Assembly (NCBI GenBank): GCA_020002185.1
Contig: CM034537.1
Span: 71,213,585 to 71,277,584 of the forward strand
Direction: 5' to 3'
Length of the DNA: 64,000 nucleotides
Source of the DNA: Paraescarpia echinospica
Taxonomy: Eukaryota; Annelida; Polychaeta; Sabellida; Siboglinidae
Shown: positions 52,701 through 64,000 of the stretch, piece by piece
Layout of the letters: each line of letters begins with the position of its first letter
Position numbering within the stretch: position 1 is the stretch's first letter
Translations under genes and position numbers: made by a program
Notes under the pieces: model-generated
What the model saw: the letters and a program-made list of their open reading frames with translations, nothing else
Told to the model about the DNA's origin: nothing
Databases searched by the model: none

Positions 52701-55700
52701 GAGGAGGACCACACATGAGATGGATGAGATCCGGGATACAACAGAGAGATGAAGACCACACACGAGATGGATGAGATCAGGGATACAACAAAGAGAGGAA
52801 GACCACAGACGAGATGGATGAGATCAGGGATACAACAGAGACAGGAAGACGACACACGAGATGGATGAGATCAGGGATACAACAGAGAGAGGAAGACGAC
52901 ACACGAGATGGATGAGATCAGGGTTACAACACAGAGAGAAAGATCACTCATGAGATGGATGAGATCAGGGATACAACAGAGAGAGAAAGACCACACATGA
53001 GACGGATGACATCAGGAATACAACAAAGAGGGGAACACCACACATGAGATGGATGAGATCCGGGATACAACAGAGAGATGAAGACCACACACGAGATGAA
53101 TGAGATCAGGGATACAAGAGAGAGGAACACCACACACGAGATGGATGAGATCAGATATACAACAAAGAGAGGAAGACCACACACGAGATGGATGAGATCT
53201 GGGATACAACAGAGACAGGAAGACCACACAAGAGATGGATGTGATCATTGATACCAGAGATAGGAAGACGACACACGAGATGAATGAGTTCAGGCAGGGA
53301 CACAACAGACAGAGGAAGACCACATGTGAGATGGATGAGATCAGGGATACAACAAAGAGAGGAAGACCTAACATGAGATGGATGAGATCAGGGATACAAC
53401 AGAGAGAGGAAGACCACACATGATATGGATGAGATCAGGGATACAACAGAGACGGGAAGACCACACACGAGATGGATGAGATCAGGGATACAACAGAGAG
53501 AGGAAGACGACACACGAGATGGATGAGATCAGGGTTACAACAGAGAGAGAAAGACCACTCATGAGATGGATGAGATCAGGGATACAACAGAGAGAGAAAG
53601 ACCACACATGAGATGGATGACATCAGGAATACAACAAAGAGAGGAATACCACACATGAGATGGATGAGATCCGGAATACAACAGAGAGATGAAGACCACA
53701 CACGAGATGGATGAGATCAGGGATACAACAGAGACAGGAAGACCACACACGAGATGGATGAGATCAGGGATACAAGAGAGAGAAAGACCACCCACGAGAT
53801 GGATGAGATCAGGGATACAACAGAGACAGGAAGACCACACACGAGATGGATGAGATCAGGGATACAACAGAGAGAGGAAGACCACACAGGAGATGGATGA
53901 GATCAGGGATACAAGAGAGAGGAAGACGACACACGAGATGGATGAGATCAGGGATAAAAAAGAGAGAGGAAGACCACAAACGAGATGGATGAGATCAGGG
54001 ATACAAGAGAGAGGAAGACGACACACGAGATGGATGAGATCAGGCAGGGATACAATAGAGAGAGGAAGACCACGTGTGAGATGGATGATATCAGATATAC
54101 AACAAAGAGAGGAAGACCACACACGAGATGGATGAGATCAGGGATACAACAGAGAGAGGAAGACGACAAACGAGATGGATGAAATCAGGGTTACAATAGA
54201 GAGAGAAAGACCACTCATGAGATGGATGAGATCAGGGATACAACAGAGAGAGAAAGACCACTCATGAGACGGATGACATCAGGAATACAACAAAGAGAGG
54301 AAGACCACACATGAGATGGATGAGATCCGGAATACAACAGAGAGATGAAGACCACACACGAGATGGATGAGATCAGAGATACAACAGAGACAGAAAGACC
54401 ACACACGAGATGGATGAGATCAGGGATACAAGAGAGAGGAAGAACACACACGAGATGGAAGAGATCAGGGTTACAACAGAGACAGGAAGACCACACACGA
54501 GATGGATGAGATCAGGGATACAAGAGAGAGGAAGACGACACACGAGATGGATGAAATCAGGCAGGAGTACAACAGAGAGAGGAAGACGACACACGAGATG
54601 GATGAGATCAGGGTTACAACAGAGAGAGAAAGATCACTCATGAGATGGATGAGATCAGGGATACAACAGAGAGAGAAAGACCACACATGAGACGGATGAC
54701 ATCAGGAATACAACAAAGAGGGGAAGACCACACATGAGATGGATGAGATCCGGGATACAACAGAGAGATGAAGACCACACACGAGATGAATGAGATCAGG
54801 GATACAAGAGAGAGGAACACCACACACGAGATGGATGAGATCAGATATACAACAAAGAGAGGAAGACCACACACGAGATGGATGAGATCTGGGATACAAC
54901 AGAGACAGGAAGACCACACAAGAGATGGATGTGATCATTGATACCAGAGATAGGAAGACGACACACGAGATGAATGAGTTCAGGCAGGGATACAACAGAG
55001 AGAGGAAGACCACATGTGATATGGATGAGATCAGGGATACAACAAAGAGAGGAAGACCTAACATGAGATGGATGAGATCAGGGATACAACAGAGAGAGGA
55101 AGACCACACATGATATGGATGAGATCAGGGATACAACAGAGACGGGAAGACCACACACGAGATGGATGAGATCAGGGATACAACAGAGAGAGGAAGACGA
55201 CACACGAGATGGATGAGATCAGGGTTACAACAGAGAGAGAAAGACCACTCATGAGATGGATGAGATCAGGGATACAACAGAGAGAGAAAGACCACACATG
55301 AGACGGATGACTTCAGGAATACAACAAAGAGAGGAATACCACACATGATATGGATGAGATCAGGGATGCAACAGAGACAGGAAGACCACACACGAGATGG
55401 ATGAGATCAGGGATACAAGAGAGAGGAAGACCACACACGAGATGGATGAGATCAGGGATACAACAGAGACAGGAAGACCACACACGAGATGGATGAGATC
55501 AGGGATACAACAGAGAGAGGAAGACCACACACGAGATGGATGAGATCAGGGATACAAGAGAGAGGAAGACGACACACGAGATGGATGAGATCAGGGATAC
55601 AAAAGAGAGAGGAAGACCACAAACGAGATGGATGAGATCAGGGATACAAGAGAGAGGAAGACGACCCACGAGATGGATGAGATCAGGCAGGGATACAACA

Positions 55701-58700
55701 GAGAGAGGAAGACCACGTGTGACATGGATGATATCAGATATACAACAAAGAGAGGAAGACCACACACGAGATGGATGAGATCAGGGATACAACAGAGAGA
55801 GGAAGACGACAAACGAGATAGATGAAATCAGGGTTACAATAGAGAGAGAAAGACCACTCATGAGATGGATGAGATCAGGGATACAACAGAGAGAGAAAGA
55901 CCACTCATGAGACGGATGACATCAGGAATACAACAAAGAGAGGAAGACCACACATGAGATGGATGAGATCCAGAATACAACAGAGAGATGAAGACCACAC
56001 ACGAGATGGATGAGATCAGAGATACAACAGAGACAGGAAGACCACACACGAGATGGACGAGATCAGGGATACAAGAGAGAGGAAGAACACACACGAGATG
56101 GAAGAGATCAGATATACAACAAAGAGAGGAAGACCACACACGAGATGGATGAGATCAAGGATACAACAGAGACAGGAAGACCACACACGAGATGGATGAG
56201 ATCAGGGATACAAGAGAGAGGAAGACGACACACGAGATAGATGAGATCAGGCAGGAGTACAACCGAGAGAGGAAGACCACATGTGAGATGGATGAGATCA
56301 GGGATACAACAAAGAGAGGAAGACCTAACATGAGATGGATGAGATCTGGGATACAACAGAGACAGGAAGACCACACAAGAGATGGATGAGATCATTGATA
56401 CCAGAGATAGGAAGACGACACACGAGATGAATGAGATCAGGCAGGGATACAACAGAGAGAGGAAGACCACATGTGAGATGGATGAGATCAGGGATACAAC
56501 AAAGAGAGGAAGACCTAACATGAGATGGATGAGATCAGGGATACAACAGAGAGAGGAAGACCACACATGATATGGATGAGATCAGGGATACAACAGAGAC
56601 GGGAAGACCACACAAGAGATGGATGAGGTCATTGATACCAGAGATAGGAAGACGACACACGAGATGAATGAGATCAGGCAGGGATACAACAGAGAGAGGA
56701 AGACCAAATGTGAGATGGATGAGATCAGGGATACAACAAAGAGAGGAAGACCACATATGAGATGGATGATATCCGGGATACAACAGAGAGATGAAGACCA
56801 CACACGAGATGGATGAGATCAGGGATACAAGAGAGAGGAACACCACACAAGAGATGGATGAGATCAGATATACAACAAAGAGAGGAAGACCACACACGAG
56901 ATGGATGAGATCTGGGATACAACAGAGACAGGAAGACCACACAAGAGATGGATGAGATCATTGATACCAGAGATAGGAAGACGACACACGAGATGAATGA
57001 GATCAGGCAGGGATACAACAGAGAGAGGAAGACCACATGTGAGATGGATGAGATCAGGGATACAACAAAGAGAGGAAGACCTAACATGAGATGGATGAGA
57101 TCAGGGATACAACAGAGAGAGGAAGACCACACATGATATGGATGAGATCAGGGATACAACAGAGACGGGAAGACCACACAAGAGATGGATGAGGTCATTG
57201 ATACCAGAGATAGGAAGACGACACACGAGATGAATGAGATCAGGCAGGGATACAACAGAGAGAGGAAGACCACATGTGAGATGGATGAGATCAGGGATAC
57301 AACAAAGAGAGGAAGACCACATATGAGATGGATGAGATCCGGGATACAACAGAGAGATGAAGACCACACACGAGATGGGTGAGATCAGGGATACAAGAGA
57401 GAGGAACACCACACACGAGATGGATGAGATCAGATATACAACAAAGAGAGGAAGACCACACACGAGATGGATGAGATCTGGGATACCAGAGATAGGAAGA
57501 CGACACACGAGATGAATGAGATCAGGCAGGGATACAACAGAGAGAGGAAGACCACATGTGAGATGGATGAGATCAGGGATACAACAAAGAGAGGAAGACC
57601 TAACATGAGATGGATGATATCAGGGATACAACAGAGAGAGGAAGACCACACATGATATGGATGAGATCAGGGATACAACAGAGACGGGAAGACCACACAA
57701 GAGATGGATGGGGTCATTGATACCAGAGATAGGAAGACGACACACGAGATGAATGAGATCAGGCAGGGATACAACAGAGAGAGGAAGACCACATGTGAGA
57801 TGGATGAGATCAGGGATACAACAAAGAGAGGAAGACCACATATGAGATGGATGAGATCCGGGATACAACAGAGAGAGAAAGACCACACATGAGTCGGATG
57901 ACATCAGGAATACAACAAAGAGAGGAAGACCACACATGAGATGGATGAGATCCGGAATACAACAGAGAGATGAAGACCACACACGAGATGGATGAGATCA
58001 GGGATACAACAGAGACAGGAAGACCACACACGAGATGGATGAGATCAGGGATACAAGAGAGAGGAAGACCACACACGAGATGGATGAGATCAGGGATACA
58101 ACAGAGACAGGAAGACCACACACGAGATGGATGAGATCAGGGATACAACAGAGAGAGGAAGACCACACATGATATGGATGAGATCAGGGATACAACAGAG
58201 AGAGGAAGACGACACACGAGATGGATGAGATCAGGGTTACAACAGAGAGAGAAAGACCACTCATGAGATGGATGAGATCAGGGATACAACAGAGAGAGAA
58301 AGACCACACATGAGTCGGATGACATCAGGAATACAACAAAGAGAGGAAGACCACACATGAGATGGATGAGATCCGGAATACAACAGAGAGATGAAGACCA
58401 CACACGAGATGGATGAGATCAGGGATACAACAGAGACAGGAAGACCACACACGAGATGGATGAGATCAGGGATACAAGAGAGAGAAAGACCACCCACGAG
58501 ATGGATGAGATCAGGGATACAACAGAGACAGGAAGACCACACACGAGATGGATGAGATCAGGGATACAACAGAGAGAGGAAGACCACACAGGAGATGGAT
58601 GAGATCAGGGATACAAGAGAGAGGAAGACGACACACGAGATGGATGAGATCAGGGATAAAAAAGAGAGAGGAAGACCACAAACGAGATGGATGAGATCAG

Positions 58701-61700
58701 GGATACAAGAGAGAGGAAGACGACACACGAGATGGATGATATCAGGCAGGGATACAACAGAGAGAGGAAGACCACGTGTGAGATGGATGATATCAGATAT
58801 ACAACAAAGAGAGGAAGACCACACACGAGATGGATGAGATCAGGGATACAACAGAGAGAGGAAGACGACAAACGAGATGGATGAGATCAGGGATACAATA
58901 GAGAGAGAAAGACCACTCATGAGATGGATGAGATCAGGGATACAACAGAGAGAGAAAGACCACTCATGAGACGGATGACATCAGGAATACAACAAAGAGA
59001 GGAAGACCACACATGAGATGGATGAGATCCGGAATACAACAGAGAGATGAAGACCACACACGAGATGGATGAGATCAGAGATACAACTGAGACAGGAAGA
59101 CCACACACGAGATGGATGAGATCAGGGATACAAGAGAGAGGAAGGACACACACGAGATGGAAGAGATCAGATATACAACAAAGAGAGGAAGACCACACAC
59201 GAGATGGATGAGATCAAGGATACAACAGAGACAGGAAGACCACACACGAGATGGAAGAGATCAGGGATACAAGAGAGAGGAAGACGACACACGAGATAGA
59301 TGAGATCAGGCAGGAGTACAACCGAGAGAGAAAGACCACACGTGAGACGGATGACATCAGAAATACAACAAAGAGAGGAAGACCACACATGAGATGGATG
59401 AGATCCGGGATACAACTGAGAGATGAAGACCACCCACGAGAAGGATGAGATCAGGGATACAAGAGAGAGGAAGACGACACACGAGATGGTTGAGATAAGG
59501 CAGGGACACAACAGAGAGAGGAAGACCACACAAGAGATGGATGAGATCATTGATACCAGAGATAGGAAGACGACACACGAGATGAATGAGATCAGGCAGG
59601 GATACACCAGAGAAAGGAAGACCACATGTGAGATGGATGAGATCAGGGATACAACAAAGAGAGGAAGACCTAACATGAGATGGATGAGATCAGGGATACA
59701 ACAGAGAGAGGAAGACCACACATGATATGGATGAGATCAGGGATACAACAGAGACGGGAAGACCACACAAGAGATGGATGAGATCATTGATACCAGAGAT
59801 AGGAAGACGACACACGAGATGAATGAGATCAGGCAGGGATACAACAGAGAGAGGAAGACCACATGTGAGATGGATGAGATCAGGGATACAACAAAGAGAG
59901 GAAGACCACATATGAGATGGATGAGATCCGGGATACAACAGAGAGATGAAGACCACACACGAGATGGATGAGATCAGGGATACAAGAGAGAGGAACACCA
60001 CACACGAGATGGATGAGATCAGATATACAACAAAGAGAGGAAGACCACACACGAGATGGATGAGATCTGGGATACAACAGAGACAGGAAGACCACACAAG
60101 AGATGGATGAGATAATTGATACCAGAGATAGGAAGACGACACACGAGATGAATGAGATCAGGCAGGGATACACCAGAGAGAGGAAGACCACATGTGAGAT
60201 GGATGAGATCAGGGATACAACAAAGAGAGGAAGACCTAACATGAGATGGATGAGATCAGGGATACAACAGAGAGAGGAAGACCACACATGATATGGATGA
60301 GATCAGGGATACAACAGAGACGGGAAGACCACACACGAGATGGGTGAGATCAGGGATACAACAGAGAGTGGAAGACGACACACGAGATGGATGAGATCAG
60401 GGTCACAACAGAGAGAGAAAGACCACTCATGAGATGGATGAGATCAGGGATACAACAGAGAGAGAAAGACCACACATGAGTCGGATGACATCAGGAATAC
60501 AACAAAGAGAGGAAGACCACACATGAGATGGATGAGATCCGGAATACAACAGAGAGATGAAGACCACACACGAGATGGATGAGATCAGGGATACAACAGA
60601 GACAGGAAGATCACACACGAGATGGATGAGATCAGGGATACAAGAGAGAGGAAGACCACACACGAGATGGATGAGATCAGCGATACAACATAGACAGGAA
60701 GACCACACACGAGATGGATGAGATCAGGGATACAACAGAGAGAGGAAGACCACACACGAGATGGATGAGATCAGGGATACAAGAGAGAGGAAGACGACAC
60801 ACGAGATGGATGAGATCAGGGATACAAGAGAGAGGAAGACCACACACGAGATGGATGAGATCAGGGATACAACAGAGACAGGAAGAACACACACGAGATG
60901 GATGAGATCAGGGATACAACAGAGACAGGAAGACCACACACGAGATGGATGAGATCAGGGATACAAGAGAGAGGAAGACGACACACGAGATGGATGAGAT
61001 CAGGGATACAAAAGAGAGAGGAAGACCACAAACTAGATGGATGAGATCAGGGATACAAGAGAGATGAAGACGACACACGAGATGGATGAGATCAGGCAGG
61101 GATACAACAGAGAGAGGAAGACCACATGTGAGATGGATGATATCAGATATACAACAAAGAGAGGAAGACCACACACGAGATGGATGAGATCAGGGATACA
61201 ACAGAGAGAGGAAGACGACAAACGAGATGGATGAGATCAGGGTTACAATAGAGAGAGAAAGACCACTCATGAGATGGATGAGATCAGGGATACAACAGAG
61301 AGAGAAAGACCACTCATGAGACGGATGACATCAGGAATACAACAAAGAGAGGAAGACCACACATGAGATGGATGAGATCCGGAATACAACAGAGAGATGA
61401 AGACCACACACGAGATGGATGAGATCAGAGATACAACAGAGACAGGAAGACCACACACGAGATGGATGAGATCAGGGATACAAGAGAGAGGAAGGACACA
61501 CACGAAATGGAAGAGATCAGATATACAACAAAGAGAGGAAGACCACACACGAGATGGATGAGATCAATGATACAACAGAGACAGGAAGACCACACACGAG
61601 ATGGATGAGATCAGGGATACAAGAGAGAGGAAGACGACACACGAGATAGATGAGATCAGGCAGGAGTACAACCGAGAGAGGAAGACCACATGTGAGATGG

Positions 61701-64000
61701 ATGAGATCAGGGATACAACAAAGAGAGGAAGACCTAACATGAGATGGATGAGATCAGGGATACAACAGAGAGCGGAAGACCACACACGAGATGGATGAGA
61801 TCAGGGATACAACAGAGAGAGAAAGACCACACATGAGACGGATGACATCAGAAATACAACAAAGAGAGGAAGACCACACATGAGATGGATGAGATCCGGG
61901 ATACAACTGAGAGATGAAGACCACCCACGAGAAGGATGAGATCAGGGATACAAGAGAGATGAAGACGACACACGAGATGGTTGAGATAAGGCAGGGATAC
62001 AACAGAGAGAGGAAGACCTAACATGAGATAGATGAGATCAGGGATACAACAGAGAGAGGAAGACCACACACGAAATGGATGAGATCAGGGATACAACAGA
62101 GAGAGGAAGACCACACACGAGATGGATGAGATCAGGGATACAACAGGGAGAGGAAGACCACACACGAGATGGATGAGATCAGGGATACAACAGAGAAAGA
62201 AAGACCACTGATGAGATGGATGAGATCAGGGATACAACAGAGAGAGAAAGACCAAACATGAGACGGATGACATCAGGAATACAACAAAGAGAGGAAGACC
62301 ACACACGAGATGGATGAGATCAGGGATACAAGAGAGAGGAAGACCACACACGAAATGGATGAGATCAGGGATACAACAAAGAGAGGAAGACCACACACGA
62401 GATGGATGAGATCAGGGATACAACAGAGACATGAAGATCACACACGAGATGGATGAGATCAGGGATACAACAGGGAGAGGAAGACGACACACGAGATGGA
62501 TGAGATTAGGCTTACAACTGAGAGAGAAAGATCACTCATGAGATGGATGAGATCAGGAATACAACAGAGAGAGAAAGACCACACATAAGACGGACGACAT
62601 TAGGAATACAACAAAGAGAGGAAGACCACACATGAGATGGATGAGATCCGGGATACAACAGAGAGATGAAGACCATACACGAGATGGATGAGACCAGGGA
62701 TACAAGAGAGAGGAAGACCACACACGAGGTGGATGAGATCAGATATACAACAAAGAGAGGAAGACCACACACGAGATGGATGAGATCAGGGATACCAGAG
62801 AGAGGAAGACGACACACGAGATGGATGAGATCAGGCAGGGATACAACAGAGACGGGAAGACCACACACGATATGGATGAGATCAGGGATACAACAGAGAG
62901 AGGAAGACCATACACGAGATGGATGAGATCAGGGATACAAGAGAGAGGAAGACGACACACGAGATGGATGAGATCAGGGATACAAAAGAGAGAGGAAGAC
63001 CACAAACGAGATGGATGAGATCAGGGATACAAGAGAGAGGAAGACGACACACGAGATGGATGAGATCAGGCAGGAGTACAACCGAGAGAGGAAGACCACA
63101 TGTGAGATGGATGAGATCAGGGATACAACAAAGAGAGGAAGACCTAACATGAGATGGATGAGATCAGGGATACAACAGAGAGCGGAAGACCACACACGAG
63201 ATGGATGAGATCAGGGATACAACAGAGAGAGAAAGACCACACATGAGACGGATGACATCAGAAATACAACAAAGAGAGGAAGACCACACATGAGATGGAT
63301 GAGATCCGGGATACAACTGAGAGATGAAGACCACCCACGAGAAGGATGAGATCAGGGATACAAGAGAGATGAAGACGACACACGAGATGGTTGAGATAAG
63401 GCAGGGATACAACAGAGAGAGGAAGACCTAACATGAGATAGATGAGATCAGGGATACAACAGAGAGAGGAAGACCACACACGAAATGGATGAGATCAGGG
63501 ATACAACAGAGAGAGGAAGACCACACACGAGATGGATGAGATCAGGGATACAACAGGGAGAGGAAGACCACACACGAGATGGATGAGATCAGGGATACAA
63601 CAGAGAAAGAAAGACCACTGATGAGATGGATGAGATCAGGGATACAACAGAGAGAGAAAGACCAAACATGAGACGGATGACATCAGGAATACAACAAAGA
63701 GAGGAAGACCACACACGAGATGGATGAGATCAGGGATACAAGAGAGAGGAAGACCACACACGAAATGGATGAGATCAGGGATACAACAAAGAGAGGAAGA
63801 CCACACACGAGATGGATGAGATCAGGGATACAACAGAGACATGAAGATCACACACGAGATGGATGAGATCAGGGATACAACAGGGAGAGGAAGACGACAC
63901 ACGAGATGGATGAGATTAGGCTTACAACTGAGAGAGAAAGATCACTCATGAGATGGATGAGATCAGGAATACAACAGAGAGAGAAAGACCACACATAAGA
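49769..64000. repeat. 47-bp satellite array, about 300 copies, runs off the window
   Basis: Unit GAGATGGATGAGATCAGG, then GATACAACAGAGAGAGGA, then AGACCACACAC. Higher-order structure: a 188-bp (4-unit) repeat amplified at about 50.2-50.6 and 52.1-52.7 kb; a ~1.9-kb block at 50.1-51.9 kb repeated at 51.9-54.0 kb (offset 1880 bp, then 2066 bp after one more 188-bp insertion group); a 1410-bp (30-unit) block at 61.7-62.6 kb repeated at 63.1-64.0 kb. Because 47 is not a multiple of three, all frames cycle through the unit, giving hundreds of short spurious open frames. Confidence 0.97.

Noticed and set aside
49769..64000. Dozens of 60-180 codon frames (MDEIRDT, CGLPLSVVSLISSIS)
   Set aside because: Shadows of the 47-bp satellite cycling through three frames; hydrophobic look on the minus strand is a composition effect.

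Overview
The window is a stretch of animal nuclear genome: long introns with GT/AG junctions, no bacterial-style operons, and nested transposons of several classes. The transposon mix (CR1-type LINEs with an SGNH-esterase ORF1, other LINE tails, hAT, Tc1, a possible solo LTR, a foldback element) and the large minisatellites suit a marine invertebrate. A lophotrochozoan (mollusc, brachiopod, annelid) is my best guess, but the sequence does not prove the phylum.

The one gene recognised with confidence is a ten-exon heavy chain of a heteromeric amino-acid transporter (SLC3 family, rBAT/SLC3A1-like), + strand, 2260-22670, about 665 residues. Its introns carry most of the load. Intron 1 holds a nearly intact CR1-like LINE with another LINE inserted in it, next to an older LINE relic. 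Introns 4 and 5 hold 24-bp and 32-bp minisatellites. Intron 6 holds a deleted hAT transposon with perfect 8-bp target duplications. Intron 7 holds a 12-bp array. Intron 8 holds about 4.1 kb of a 33-bp minisatellite. The exon 3 donor reads ATGAGT where GTGAGT is expected.

At 38477-42617 lies an inverted partial copy of the same gene: introns 6-9 with exons 7-9 only. It has an 11-bp deletion in exon 7 and much shorter arrays, and it keeps the empty site of the hAT insertion. Read together, the two arms date several events. The 16 kb between the arms holds exon 10 and a decayed CR1 LINE. That LINE is split by an LTR-like unit, which is itself split by a 7.35-kb foldback element with CGACGT-rich arms. 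An exact 15-bp direct repeat (22782-22796 and 38460-38474) brackets this stretch.

Beyond the inverted copy is an intact Tc1 transposon (42620-44005, DD34E transposase), a LINE endonuclease fragment, a 1000-N gap, and a compact two-exon minus-strand gene (46657-48014). That gene has three predicted zinc-binding modules, a TATA box and a poly(A) signal; I do not recognise its family. Two or three exons of another unrecognised minus-strand gene follow (48450-49442). The window ends in at least 14.2 kb of a 47-bp satellite with several levels of higher-order repeat. Most long open frames in 16.4-21.9 kb, 38.7-41.4 kb and 49.7-64 kb are by-products of tandem repeats, not genes.
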